From NCBI RefSeq assembly GCF_009928445.1, contig NZ_JAABNO010000003.1, positions 1 through 64,000 of the forward strand: 64,000 nt of DNA, read 5' to 3'. A model generated the notes under the pieces. It made no database searches. It saw only the letters and a program-made list of their open reading frames with translations, and had not been told where the DNA came from. Position 1 is the first letter of the stretch. Each line of letters begins with the position of its first letter. Below are positions 27,599 to 36,884 of this stretch, one piece after another. The DNA is from Clostridium sp. C8-1-8 (lineage in GTDB: Bacteria > Bacillota > Clostridia > Clostridiales > Clostridiaceae). Position numbers and translations under genes: made by a program.

Positions 27599-28028
27599 AT
27601 AAAACCTCTATAATATCTCCGGCTTTTATTACTCCACCTTTTATTATCTTTGTAAATATGCCCTCCGTCGGCATTATGCACTTACCAACCTTATTTTTTA
27701 TAGCACAGCCCTTATGACATTCCTTACCAATTTGGGTTACTTCCTGTATAGTATCACCTATCTTCAGTCTAGTGCCTATAGGTAATTCATATAGAACTAT
27801 TCCTTCAGTAGTTATGTTTTCAGCGAATTTTCCCGGTGTCAAATCAGGAACCCCAAACTTTATCATCTTCTCTATACTTTCGCTTGCAAGAAGACTCACT
27901 TGTCTATGCCAATTTCCAGCATGTCCATCACCTACAAGACCATGGTCTTCTTTAAAAACACCTTCTGCTATAGGAGTTTTTATAACACCTTTTATTTCAC
28001 TTATATTAATTGATATAACTTTAGCCAT
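27597..28028 (-). CDS. MOSC domain protein
   Basis: 143 residues, a single MOSC (molybdenum cofactor sulfurase C-terminal) domain: LVGDGHAGNWHRQVSLL, FAENITTEGI, LPIGTRLKIGD, and the Cys-rich GKECHKGCAI ... KCIMPTEGIF. Such stand-alone proteins are thought to bind molybdopterin or carry sulfur. It lies 29 bases after moaC in a cofactor operon. Confidence 0.93.
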   Translation of the reverse strand: MAKVISINISEIKGVIKTPIAEGVFKEDHGLVGDGHAGNWHRQVSLLASESIEKMIKFGVPDLTPGKFAENITTEGIVLYELPIGTRLKIGDTIQEVTQIGKECHKGCAIKNKVGKCIMPTEGIFTKIIKGGVIKAGDIIEVL

Positions 28029-28057
28029 ACGCTCACCATTCCTGTTTTATATATTTT

Positions 28058-28525
28058 CTATTCCCTTACATACTCTCCACTCTTGCCACCAGTTTTCTTA
28101 ATTAGCCTTACATCTGTTATTACCATATCCTTATCAACGGCCTTGCACATATCATATATAGTAAGTGCAGCAATATTTACAGCAGTTAAAGCCTCCATCT
28201 CTACACCAGTCTTACCGATAGTGGTTACTGTAGCTTCTATCTCTATTTCCTCTTCCTTCACCTCAAAACTTATATCTGAGCCAGTTAAAAGTATGTTGTG
28301 GCACATTGGTATAAGCTCCCAGGTTTTCTTTGCCCCCATTATTCCTCCAACTTGAGAGACTGAAAGCACATCCCCCTTTTTAATAAGTCCTTCTTTTATG
28401 AGTCTTATGGTTTCTTTTTTCATTTTGATCGTACCTCTTGCCACTGCAACTCTTTTTGTGTCTATCTTATCCGACACATTCACCATATGAGCTCTTCCTT
28501 CTTCATTAAAATGTGAAAACTCCAT
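28058..28525 (-). CDS. moaC: Cyclic pyranopterin monophosphate synthase
   Basis: 155 residues, normal MoaC length. Together with MoaA it turns GTP into cyclic pyranopterin monophosphate, the first molybdopterin step. Conserved blocks: [60 protein letters not shown] and the final [16 protein letters not shown] site overlaps the end of moaA. Confidence 0.98.
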   Translation of the reverse strand: MEFSHFNEEGRAHMVNVSDKIDTKRVAVARGTIKMKKETIRLIKEGLIKKGDVLSVSQVGGIMGAKKTWELIPMCHNILLTGSDISFEVKEEEIEIEATVTTIGKTGVEMEALTAVNIAALTIYDMCKAVDKDMVITDVRLIKKTGGKSGEYVRE

Positions 28526-28527
28526 TA

Positions 28528-29484
28528 TTATCCTCCTATAGCAGTCATTTCTCTTTCTATGTATTTACCATCTTCAAGATCATGTTCCTTTGGTTTATTC
28601 TTTACAATATCACAGAGTACTTTGGTTATGTCTTTTCCATTTCTTACTAAAGCTTTTATGTCTATTTCCTCGTCTGAATGTAAGCAAGGTTTTATCTTTC
28701 CATCTGCAGTAAGTCTTACTCTATTGCAACTGCTGCAAAACTTGCAAGAAATAGGATTGATAAGACCTACATTTCCTTTTCCATTGGGAAACTTATAGTA
28801 CTTAGCTGGAGAAGAAATATCCTTTGCTTCAATCTCAACAAGTTCCGGAACCTTATTAAGTACGATTTCATTACTTAAGTATTTGTTAAGAGACCAGTTT
28901 TTCACTTGCCCTATAGGCATAAGTTCTATAAATCTCACATCAATTTCTTCATCTGTTGTAAGTTCAACAAAATCCTTTATTTCATCTTCATTAAAGCCTT
29001 TTATCAAAACAACATTAATTTTTATAGGAGTAAGCTTAGCTTTTTTTGCCTCAGCTATTCCTTCAAGCACAGCATTAAGCTCTCCTCCCTTAGTTATATC
29101 TCTATACTTATCCGAATCTAAGGTATCTAGACTTATATTTACTCTTGAAAGTCCTGCTTTCTTTAAAGCTCTTGCATATTCTTTTAAGAGAATTCCATTG
29201 GTGGTCATAGCTATTTCATCTATTCCTTTAATGGTAGATATTCCTTCTATGAGTTTTAATATATCCTTCCTCACTAGAGGCTCCCCACCAGTTATCCTCA
29301 CCTTGGTCACACCTAGTTCTGCAAACTTTTCTGTAATATGCTGAATTTCTTCAAAGCTTAATATTTCATCATGACAAGCCTTTGTTATTCCTTTTTCCGG
29401 CATACAATACTTACATCTCAAATTACATAAATCTGTTACTGAAATTCTTAAATAATTTATATTACGACCAAACGAATCTAACAT
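28528..29484 (-). CDS. moaA: GTP 3',8-cyclase (radical SAM)
   Basis: 318 residues. Radical-SAM cluster motif CNLRCKYC near the N-terminus, the SAM-binding GGEP ([10 protein letters not shown]), and the second [4Fe-4S] site at the C-terminus (CKFCSSC ... [11 protein letters not shown]). It ends in the Gly-Gly dipeptide typical of active MoaA. GGAGGCG precedes the ATG, with a hairpin just above it. Directly followed by moaC. Confidence 0.98.
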   Translation of the reverse strand: MLDSFGRNINYLRISVTDLCNLRCKYCMPEKGITKACHDEILSFEEIQHITEKFAELGVTKVRITGGEPLVRKDILKLIEGISTIKGIDEIAMTTNGILLKEYARALKKAGLSRVNISLDTLDSDKYRDITKGGELNAVLEGIAEAKKAKLTPIKINVVLIKGFNEDEIKDFVELTTDEEIDVRFIELMPIGQVKNWSLNKYLSNEIVLNKVPELVEIEAKDISSPAKYYKFPNGKGNVGLINPISCKFCSSCNRVRLTADGKIKPCLHSDEEIDIKALVRNGKDITKVLCDIVKNKPKEHDLEDGKYIEREMTAIGG

Positions 29485-29497
29485 TTCTATCGCCTCC

Positions 29498-29523
29498 GGG
29501 ACATGGGACGGTTCTAATGTCCC
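29498..29523 (-). promoter_or_regulatory. Hairpin abutting the moaA ribosome site
   Basis: GGGACAT / ATGTCCC, a 7-bp stem with a 12-base loop, ending directly next to the CGGAGGCG ribosome site. It does not look like a Moco riboswitch; it may tune moaA translation. Confidence 0.4.
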
Positions 29524-29574
29524 AACTAAAGTATAGTGTTTAATTTAATTATCCGCTATCTAATAACAATATAA

Positions 29575-29617
29575 AACCTCTCAAAAACTTCCTCTTCCTG
29601 AAATTTTTTGAGAGGTT
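29575..29617 (-). terminator. Terminator between mobA and moaA
   Basis: Arms AACCTCTCAAAAA / TTTTTGAGAGGTT, followed by TTTAT on the minus strand. It would separate the fdhF-hyd-mobA transcript from moaA, at least in part. Nothing else is seen in 29618-29791. Confidence 0.7.
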
Positions 29618-29791
29618 AAATATCTTTAAAATTTCAATATAAGTATTACTTAGTGATACTTCCAAATTAAAAATATATGTGCTGTATTACTTTCTACTAA
29701 GGCTACCATCTCTAAATATATTTTTTAACAAGCTCATTGAAGCATGGAACTCATGTCCATTTAAAATGAAGTATATTCAAAGATAATTACA

Positions 29792-30421
29792 CTAAATTTC
29801 TCTTACAAACTTTCTGATATACTTTTCCAATTCTTCTTTGGTATTAAGATTTATAAACATATCAAAATCAGGATCAAAGCTTATAACACTTTCTTCCTCT
29901 ATATACAATGGATCTGATGATAGTACCAATTCCTTTAAGGCACGCCTGTCCTCTTCTAAAAGTTCAAAAGCCTTGTTTAACATGGCTTTTGAATAAAAGG
30001 CATTAAAAGGCTCAAGATACTTTTGTCTTTTAACTAAACAGCACTGTTTAGGACTTTCCATCAGTTTTTCCTTCATAAATTTAATAAAGTCGTTTCTAAC
30101 AATTGGCATATCACAAGCAATAAAGTAAACATACTCACTGTTAGAGGCCTTAAGTCCCTCATAAATACCTGAGATTGGACCTCTTTCTTTATATTCATCA
30201 GAAACAAGCTTATATGAAGTATTTTTATACAATTCAGGTTTATTAGTTACTATTATTATTTCTTCAAAGCTCTTTTTTAATTTTTCAGCAATAAGTTCTA
30301 TTAGATTTTCCTCTTTCAATCTTAAAAACTGTTTATCAAAACCCATTCTAGAACTTTTTCCCCCTGCAAGAATAACCGCAGTAGAGAATTTGTCCAATTT
30401 TGTTATTTTATCATAACACAT
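29792..30421 (-). CDS. mobA: Molybdenum cofactor guanylyltransferase
   Basis: 209 residues. Nucleotidyltransferase signature AVILAGGKSSRMGFDKQFL, a GPISGIYEGL block and the catalytic ACDMP. MobA attaches GMP to Mo-molybdopterin, giving the bis-MGD cofactor that formate dehydrogenases need. It begins 14 bases after a HycB-like gene, inside the formate/hydrogen operon. Confidence 0.95.
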   Translation of the reverse strand: MCYDKITKLDKFSTAVILAGGKSSRMGFDKQFLRLKEENLIELIAEKLKKSFEEIIIVTNKPELYKNTSYKLVSDEYKERGPISGIYEGLKASNSEYVYFIACDMPIVRNDFIKFMKEKLMESPKQCCLVKRQKYLEPFNAFYSKAMLNKAFELLEEDRRALKELVLSSDPLYIEEESVISFDPDFDMFINLNTKEELEKYIRKFVREI

Positions 30422-30435
30422 AATTTTTTTCTATC

Positions 30436-31005
30436 CTAAACCATCGTAACTAAAGTTTTTACGCTATTTTTTCTCTTCTCTTGTATCTCTTTATCTAGAT
30501 TTTCATGCTTCACAAGTTTCAGCGCAGCGGTTGGACAAGCATCTATACATGCAGGTCCATTTTCTCTACCTACACACAAATCACACTTATTAGCCACAAT
30601 CTTTTCCTTTAGCTGAAAACTTCCACTAAAGTCTGTTTTAAGGCCTGACTGAAGAATGCTTTCTCCATTTTTAGACGCTGCAATCATATCAATAGCTCCA
30701 AATGGACATACTATTAAGCAGCTCTTGCATCCAATACAAGTATCCTTGTTTATAATTACTGCATTATCCTTGTTTACTATAGAACCATTAGGGCACGCAT
30801 TAGCACAAGGAGCATTTTCACAATGCCTACATTGCACTGGTGCACTTACTTCTGCAGTTTTGATAACCTTCAAGCAGGGATTAAAATTAATATCATCTTT
30901 TTTTACTGTAAATATATTATTATCTGAATGTGCAACTACACAAGCTACCTCACAAGTTCTGCAACCTATACATCTTTGTGGATTTGCCATAACAAAATTA
31001 TTCAT
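30436..31005 (-). CDS. HycB/HydN-type 4x[4Fe-4S] electron carrier subunit (second copy)
   Basis: 189 residues with sixteen cysteines in four [4Fe-4S] motifs: CIGCRTCEVAC, CRHCENAPCANACP, CIGCKSCLIVCPFGAI and CDLCVGRENGPACIDACP. This matches the HydN/HycB/FdhB-like family that wires formate dehydrogenases to hydrogenases. GAGGAG precedes the ATG, five bases after the hydrogenase stop. The likely role is moving electrons between FdhF and the [FeFe]-hydrogenase. Confidence 0.92.
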   Translation of the reverse strand: MNNFVMANPQRCIGCRTCEVACVVAHSDNNIFTVKKDDINFNPCLKVIKTAEVSAPVQCRHCENAPCANACPNGSIVNKDNAVIINKDTCIGCKSCLIVCPFGAIDMIAASKNGESILQSGLKTDFSGSFQLKEKIVANKCDLCVGRENGPACIDACPTAALKLVKHENLDKEIQEKRKNSVKTLVTMV

Positions 31006-31010
31006 AATTA

Positions 31011-32372
31011 TTACTCCTCTCTTTTTCTTGATGAGTATTTTGTATGTAACAAATAATGAGACTTTTCTCCAAGAGGTTCTTTTAAAAACTCTTTATATAA
31101 CTTCTTTATATATGGATTTTCATGGGACTTTCTTATACCTGATTCTGAGTCATGTTTATACAAAGCCTTTTTTCTAGCCTCAATTCCGTTTTTCTTTAAT
31201 CTATCCAGTAAGATTTTAGGCTGACCACCACCACTAACACAACCTTCTGGACAAGTCATTACCTCTACAAAATGATAATCACATTGGCCTTTTTTTACCG
31301 CCTGAAGCAGTTCTTTGACATTGTTAAGACCAGATACCACTGCCACCTTTAGATCTAGTTGTCCAACCTTTACCTTAGCTTCTCTAATGCCTTCTCCACC
31401 TCTTATAAAATCCATCTCAAGCTTTGGAACTGAAGTATTAGTTAGAAGCTCATAACCTGTTCTTAGCGCTGCCTCCATCACTCCACCGGTGACTCCAAAT
31501 ATATTGCCTGCACCACTATAAACACCTAACGGTGCATCAAAGGTTTCCTCTTCCAAGCTAGCAAAGTTTATATTTTCTTCCTTTATCAGCTGAGCTAACT
31601 CTCTAGTGGTTATAACCATATCTACATCCTTGTAACCGCTATCTTTCATTTCCTCTCTATCACACTCAAACTGCTTACAGGTGCAAGGCATAACAGCTAC
31701 ACTTAATATGTTGCTTGGGTCAACATTGTCTACCTGAGCTCCATAGGTTTTAAATATAGTTCCAGCCATCTGTTGAGGTGACTTGCAGGTAGAAAGATGC
31801 TTTAATAGTTCTGGATATTTTACCCAAGCTGGACAGCATGAAGTAAACATAGGAAGGTTCTTATTCTCCGTTATCCTTTTTATAAGTTCACTTCCTTCTT
31901 CCATTATGGTAAGGTCTGCACCAAAATTAGTGTCATATACTCTATTAAAATTCAACAGTCTAAGAGAAGCTGCAAGCTTTCCTGGCGTTAAACTCCCAAA
32001 TTCAAAACCAAACTCCTCTGCTATTGCCACTCTAACTGCAGGAGCACACTGAACAACTTTAAAGATACTTTCATCTCTTAACAATTCTCTAAGCTTTTTA
32101 ACTTGTCCCATATTATATGCTGCGAATAATGGCTCCTTTATGCTACTAAGCAAATTTCTAGCTTTCTTTTTCTCTTCTATATTTTCTTCTCCTAATGTAA
32201 ATGCCGAAGCGTAGGAACTACATATTTGTACACATTGACCACAACTTACACAGAGCTTTTCATCTATAGTTTGTATACTTCCTAACTTACCTTTTATGGC
32301 ATCCACAGGGCATATCTCTGCACAACGTCTGCAACCTGTACATAACTCCTCGTCAATATTAATCATTGCCAT
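31011..32372 (-). CDS. [FeFe]-hydrogenase, HDCR/HydA2-like
   Basis: 453 residues. Two N-terminal [4Fe-4S] motifs (CTGCRRCAEICP; CVSCGQCVQIC) are followed by a complete H-cluster domain. L1 is TSCCPAW (about 177), L2 is MPCTCKQFE (about 228) and L3 is EVMTCPEGCVSGGGQP (about 370). The first Cys of TSCCP, the proton-relay position in active enzymes, is present. The bulky N-terminal electron modules of ordinary clostridial HydA are missing. Flanking HycB-like genes and fdhF point to a formate-linked complex as in Acetobacterium HydA2. Confidence 0.95.
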   Translation of the reverse strand: MAMINIDEELCTGCRRCAEICPVDAIKGKLGSIQTIDEKLCVSCGQCVQICSSYASAFTLGEENIEEKKKARNLLSSIKEPLFAAYNMGQVKKLRELLRDESIFKVVQCAPAVRVAIAEEFGFEFGSLTPGKLAASLRLLNFNRVYDTNFGADLTIMEEGSELIKRITENKNLPMFTSCCPAWVKYPELLKHLSTCKSPQQMAGTIFKTYGAQVDNVDPSNILSVAVMPCTCKQFECDREEMKDSGYKDVDMVITTRELAQLIKEENINFASLEEETFDAPLGVYSGAGNIFGVTGGVMEAALRTGYELLTNTSVPKLEMDFIRGGEGIREAKVKVGQLDLKVAVVSGLNNVKELLQAVKKGQCDYHFVEVMTCPEGCVSGGGQPKILLDRLKKNGIEARKKALYKHDSESGIRKSHENPYIKKLYKEFLKEPLGEKSHYLLHTKYSSRKREE

Positions 32373-32516
32373 GCGTAAATTTCCTTTCCAAAAACTAATT
32401 TAATTTCTTTTATAATGTAAAACTGTCAATACTGTATTAGTTTCGTAAAATAACTAACATTTAATTTTAACATTATATTTTAATGACACTTTAACTTTAT
32501 AGCTTTATCCAAAGTT

Positions 32517-33077
32517 CTAAAGGCTTAACACTGAAGCTATATTTCTCTCTTTTCTTTCACTTTCAGCATGAAAAACCTTTAATGCATTTTTAGGGCAAGC
32601 ATCCACACAAGCAGGTTTGTCACTTCCATTGCACAAATCGCACTTATACGCTGTTGAAACCGCTTTGTAAGCTTCTTTAACTTCCCCAGACTTTTTAATT
32701 TTCGTAAAAAGTTTTTCTCCATTTTCATACCTTGGCAATATATCTATTGCGCCAAAAGGACATGCCACTGCACAGGTTTTACAACCAATACATTTATTTT
32801 CATCTATTATTATTTTGTCCCCTTGCTCAGTTATTGCACCAATGGGGCATACATTAGCGCAAGGTGCATCTTCACATTGTCTGCACTGAACTGGAACCTT
32901 ATAACTTCCGTTATCTACCACATGAAGTCTTGCAATAATAGGCATTTCAATATTTCCAGCTGTCACAGTAAGGTTTTCCTTATCATTATGTGCCACATAA
33001 CAAGCAACTTCACAGGCCTTACAACCTATACACTTTTTGCTGTCTGCCACAACAAAAGCATTAATCTTTGAATTCAT
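32517..33077 (-). CDS. HycB/HydN-type 4x[4Fe-4S] electron carrier subunit (first copy)
   Basis: 186 residues from the ATG at 33077 (AGGAAAGG ahead). Four [4Fe-4S] motifs: CIGCKACEVACYVAH, CRQCEDAPCANVCP, CIGCKTCAVACPFGAI and CDLCNGSDKPACVDACP. It is a clear paralogue of the 30436-31005 product and lies on the other side of the hydrogenase gene. Two such subunits per locus is the pattern of hydrogen-dependent CO2 reductase (HycB2 and HycB3). Confidence 0.92.
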   Translation of the reverse strand: MNSKINAFVVADSKKCIGCKACEVACYVAHNDKENLTVTAGNIEMPIIARLHVVDNGSYKVPVQCRQCEDAPCANVCPIGAITEQGDKIIIDENKCIGCKTCAVACPFGAIDILPRYENGEKLFTKIKKSGEVKEAYKAVSTAYKCDLCNGSDKPACVDACPKNALKVFHAESERKERNIASVLSL

Positions 33078-33292
33078 ATACTTACTACCTTTCCTCATAA
33101 CTTTCATGCTACATTTCTATTTATTTTAAATAAAGCTTCTAACTTACTTATATTACCTTGCAATGCCTTAGTTATTTAGAACTTTATACACTAAAATGAC
33201 AAAATCATATTATTAGCTCATCTAAGCTACAGATGCCTAACCAGTTAATTTTATCACGGTGCTTTAAAAGACTTTTATGTATTCTTTACTAA

Positions 33293-34504
33293 CTATTTAA
33301 ATATGAATCTTCCTTGTAGTACTTCTCCTGCTTTCATATAAGTATAATCCTCTGGAACAACTAGTACTCCATTTGCTTTACTTATAGTTGTTAGCTTATT
33401 TGAACTTTGAGAGCCTACCTTATAAGCATAATAGGCATTTTCTTCTTTAACTAATTTTACATAAATAAGCTTTACTCTTCCTTTTCTAACCTTAAAATCC
33501 TCTGCTAATACTACAGGAAATTCTTCCTTCATATATTGCTCTTTACCGATTATTTTTTTACAAGCAGGTTCTATAAACTGCTCGAAGGTAGTTATAGCTG
33601 AAAGTGGATTTCCCGGAAGACTAAAGAATAGTCTATCCTTATAAGTGGCGAAACTTATTGGCTTTCCTGGCTTTATAGCAACAGAATTAAATTTAATATC
33701 AGCACCTATTTCTATTAATATATCTTCAACAAAATCGTAGTCTCCTGCTGAGGCTCCTCCCGAAGTTATAACAACATCAGTTGTTTCTAAAGCTTCTTTT
33801 ATAACTTTTGTAAGTAAAGCTTTATCATCTTTTACAATACCAAAGGATATAACCTTAATCCCCATGGTTGTAAGCATAGAGGTTATTGCATATTCGTTGC
33901 TGTTTCTTATCTTTCCTTGACCTATAGGTTCTTCTATTGAAACAAGCTCATCTCCGGTTATAATAAGCCCTACCACTGGTCTCTTATATACCTCTACCTC
34001 TTTATAGCCTAATGATGCAAAAAGTCCAATTTCTGCCGGTCTTATTTCACTCCCCTTGTGAAGCACCAAGTTCCCTGGCTGTAACTCTTCACCAAACTTT
34101 ATAACATGGTTGTCTTCTTTCACTTCATTATATAAGTATACCTTGTCACCTTCTGTAGTTACCTTCTCTACTTCTATAACGCAATCCGCTTCTAATGGTA
34201 TGGGTGCTCCAGTCATTATTTTATAAGCTTCGCCTTCTTTTATACTTTCAGTACACCACTGTCCAGCTTTTATAACACCTTTCACCTTAAAGCCTTTAGG
34301 ATTTTCATCACTTATACCTAAGGTATCACAACTTCTTAGGGCATATCCATCCATTGCAGATTTATCAAAGGGAGGTAAGTAATCCTTAGACAATATGTCT
34401 TCTGCCAAAACTAGTCCATTACATGACAATATATCTAGCCTTTCCTTACCTATAATTTTAGCTTCCTCAGAAATTATTCTCAATGCATCATTTACACTAA
34501 TCAT
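33293..34504 (-). CDS. moeA: Molybdopterin molybdenumtransferase
   Basis: 403 residues. MoeA inserts molybdate into adenylated molybdopterin. Conserved blocks are the PPFDKSAMDGYA loop, KIMTGAPIP, GDELV, TSGGASAGDYDF, KPGKPISF and LPGNPLSA. An AAAGGA site precedes the ATG. It is encoded between fdhF and the first HycB-like gene, tying cofactor insertion to its client enzyme. Confidence 0.97.
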   Translation of the reverse strand: MISVNDALRIISEEAKIIGKERLDILSCNGLVLAEDILSKDYLPPFDKSAMDGYALRSCDTLGISDENPKGFKVKGVIKAGQWCTESIKEGEAYKIMTGAPIPLEADCVIEVEKVTTEGDKVYLYNEVKEDNHVIKFGEELQPGNLVLHKGSEIRPAEIGLFASLGYKEVEVYKRPVVGLIITGDELVSIEEPIGQGKIRNSNEYAITSMLTTMGIKVISFGIVKDDKALLTKVIKEALETTDVVITSGGASAGDYDFVEDILIEIGADIKFNSVAIKPGKPISFATYKDRLFFSLPGNPLSAITTFEQFIEPACKKIIGKEQYMKEEFPVVLAEDFKVRKGRVKLIYVKLVKEENAYYAYKVGSQSSNKLTTISKANGVLVVPEDYTYMKAGEVLQGRFIFK

Positions 34505-34523
34505 CTTAACTATCCTTTCATTA

Positions 34524-36662
34524 TTAACTCTTGAATACTAACATCTTCTCTCTTAAAGCATTGTATTCATCTATCAAATTCTTTTCAGCTTGTTTTTGAT
34601 CTTCTATTTTATCCACTTTTATTGCACAATATTTAAACTCTGGAGTCTTAGAGATAGGATCTAAAGCATCTATGGTAAGCTCATTACAAGCACCTATCCA
34701 CCATTGATAAGTCATAAAGGTTGCTCCCTTTTTAACCCTTTCAGTAACATCTGCTCTAGACATTACTGAGCCTCTTCTAGAAGTTACCTTAACTAAATCT
34801 CCATTGTTTATTCCTAGCTCTTTAGCATCTTCTACGCTAATTTGTATAAATCCAGGCTCATCAGCTAGATTTTGAAGAGCACGACAATTTCCAGTCATTG
34901 TTCTTACGGAATAGTGTCCAACTTCTCTTACTGTTGAAAGTGTAAGTGGATATTCCTTATCAGTCTTTTCTAATGGAGCTCTCCAAGCACAAGCAAACAA
35001 TTTACCTTTCCCATTTGCAGTTGAGAAAACATTATTTTCATATAAGTAAGAAGTTCCTTTATGATCTTCTGTAGTGCATGGCCATCTTACTATACCTTGC
35101 TCTTCCATCTTTTTATAGCTAGCTCCAGCAAACTTAGGACATAAAGACCTCATTTCATCCCAAATCTCTTCAGTATTATTATAACTCATTGGATATCCCA
35201 TAGCTGTAGATATCATAGATATTATCTGCCAATCAGTCTTCACATCCCCTTTTGGCTCTATAGCTTTTCTTATTCTCTGGAAGCCACGGTCAGCTGAGGA
35301 GTAAACTCCATCATGCTCTCCCCATGAAGTTGCAGGAAGTACAACATCTGCATGTAAAGCAGTTTTATTCATAAATATATCCTGTACTATAACAAATTCT
35401 ATCTTGTCTAAAGCTTCTCTTAGTTCTGAAGCATTAGGATCACTTTGCACTGGATCTTCTCCAAATATATAATAGGCTTTTACTTTATCCTCCTGCAACA
35501 CTAAATGAGGTATCTCTGTCAAATGATATCCAACTTCCTTTGGAAGACTTACTCCCCAGGCTTTTTCAAACTTGTCTCTAACCTTCTTATCAGTAACTTC
35601 TTGATACCCTGGAAAAACATTAGGAAGCACACCCATATCACAGGTTCCTTGAACATTATTTTGTCCTCTAACTGGTCCAATCCCAACGCTAGGTCTAGCA
35701 AAATTTCCAGTTAATAGTGCCAACGAAGCTAAGCCCTTTACCACATCTACCGCCTGGGAAAATTGGCAGACTCCCATACCATAAAGAATTGTTGCATTCT
35801 TAGCCTTTGCATACTCTCTCATAGCTTTTCTTATATGATCAGCTTTTACACCAGTTATTGTTTCGGCGTATTCTGGTGTATATTTTTCTACAGAAGCCTT
35901 ATATTCCTTAAAACCTTCAACATATCTTTCAACATATTCCTTATTGTATAAATTCTCACTTATAAGTACATTTCCAAAGGCATTTACTAAGGCCATATTT
36001 GTGCCACCTTTAATAGGAAGCCACAAGTCAGAGATTCTTGCCACCTCTGTCTTCCTTGGATCTGTTACTATGATCTTTGCTCCTTTTTCTTTGGCTTTAA
36101 TAATTCTTCTAGCCACTATAGGATGAGTTTCAGCAGGATTATATCCAAATATGAATACTACATCTGTATTCTCAATCTCAGGAATTGAGTTGGACATGGC
36201 TCCATCTCCTAATGAATATCTAAGTCCAGCTACAGATGGTCCGTGACAAACTCTTGCACAGTGGTCAATGTTATTAGTGCCAACTGCTGCTCTCATGAAC
36301 TTCTGCATTACATAATTAGCTTCATTTCCTGGACCTCTTGCAGAACCAGTACCCATTATTGCATCTGGCCCATACTTTTCCTTAATTCTCATAAGATTAT
36401 CAGCAGTAAATCTTATAGCTTCATCCCAAGAAACCTCTTCTAATATTCCATCTTTTCTGATCATAGGCTTATTTAATCTTGAAGTTAATAGCTTTGGATC
36501 ATTTAAGAAATCCCATCCATAAAGTCCCTTTAAACATAAATTACCTTCATTATTGTCTCCATTAGCAGCTTCGGCTCTAACTATTTCCCCATCTTTAACA
36601 ACTAAATATAGTTGACAGCCACTGCCACAATACGGGCATACCGTTAAAACTTTCTCTTCCAT
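34524..36662 (-). CDS. fdhF: Formate dehydrogenase H-type catalytic subunit, Cys form
   Basis: 712 residues, close to E. coli FdhF along the whole length. N-terminal [4Fe-4S] site CPYCGSGC ... C43, Lys45 in LCLKG, and the active-site block HCARVCHGPS with Cys139 where E. coli FdhF has selenocysteine, then His140. Later blocks include GYNPAETHPI, GMGVCQFSQ, PVRGQNNVQGTCDMG, STVREVGHYSVRSMT-like and the bis-MGD contacts near MTYQWWIGACNEL. The Cys codon is TGT, so no SECIS element is required. It is the first large gene of the formate/hydrogen operon. Confidence 0.97.
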   Translation of the reverse strand: MEEKVLTVCPYCGSGCQLYLVVKDGEIVRAEAANGDNNEGNLCLKGLYGWDFLNDPKLLTSRLNKPMIRKDGILEEVSWDEAIRFTADNLMRIKEKYGPDAIMGTGSARGPGNEANYVMQKFMRAAVGTNNIDHCARVCHGPSVAGLRYSLGDGAMSNSIPEIENTDVVFIFGYNPAETHPIVARRIIKAKEKGAKIIVTDPRKTEVARISDLWLPIKGGTNMALVNAFGNVLISENLYNKEYVERYVEGFKEYKASVEKYTPEYAETITGVKADHIRKAMREYAKAKNATILYGMGVCQFSQAVDVVKGLASLALLTGNFARPSVGIGPVRGQNNVQGTCDMGVLPNVFPGYQEVTDKKVRDKFEKAWGVSLPKEVGYHLTEIPHLVLQEDKVKAYYIFGEDPVQSDPNASELREALDKIEFVIVQDIFMNKTALHADVVLPATSWGEHDGVYSSADRGFQRIRKAIEPKGDVKTDWQIISMISTAMGYPMSYNNTEEIWDEMRSLCPKFAGASYKKMEEQGIVRWPCTTEDHKGTSYLYENNVFSTANGKGKLFACAWRAPLEKTDKEYPLTLSTVREVGHYSVRTMTGNCRALQNLADEPGFIQISVEDAKELGINNGDLVKVTSRRGSVMSRADVTERVKKGATFMTYQWWIGACNELTIDALDPISKTPEFKYCAIKVDKIEDQKQAEKNLIDEYNALREKMLVFKS

Positions 36663-36679
36663 AGTAATCTACACTCCTC

Positions 36680-36776
36680 TTAATATTTATTTAAAAATTC
36701 TCTGAAGCGACCTTCTTCAGTGATTTTTAAAGGCATTCCATCTGAAAAAATCATTTAATTCTAACTGCTCGCTCAT
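36680..36776 (-). pseudogene. Small ORF ahead of fdhF, apparently frameshifted
   Basis: A strong site (GAAGGAG, seven-base spacing) precedes an ATG at 36776 reading MSEQLELND. The frame then fails, but removing one T from the six-T run (36745-36750) continues it as FSDGMPLKITEEGRFREF to a TAA 18 bases before the fdhF start. The corrected product has 31 residues. Its TEEGxF part resembles the translation of 24340-24420. It could be a leader peptide, a relic or a chance match around a shared hairpin. Confidence 0.4.
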
Positions 36777-36836
36777 ATAGCATCTCCTTCATGACCACTT
36801 AATTTCAACAATATTATTAAACATAGCCAAAAATAA

Positions 36837-36884
36837 AAACCAGTACAAGACCTGAAGCTAGTAGCCACAAGTTAGTACTGGTTT
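36837..36884 (-). terminator. Terminator between the MpsC-like gene and fdhF
   Basis: Arms AAACCAGTAC / GTACTGGTTT around a 28-base loop, with TTTTTATTTTT after it on the minus strand. It implies that fdhF has its own promoter in about 36785-36836, which I could not define. Confidence 0.7.

Noticed and set aside
24624-28028. Genomic island at the toxin-antitoxin and mod genes
   Set aside because: Base composition and codon use look like the neighbours. There are no integrase, tRNA or direct-repeat boundaries.
29485-29791. Moco riboswitch upstream of moaA
   Set aside because: The region is short, AT-rich and holds one terminator and one small hairpin. The multi-helix Moco RNA core is not recognisable.
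35505-36443. Several plus-strand ORFs antisense to fdhF
   Set aside because: No ribosome sites and no recognisable domains; they are shadows of fdhF codon use.
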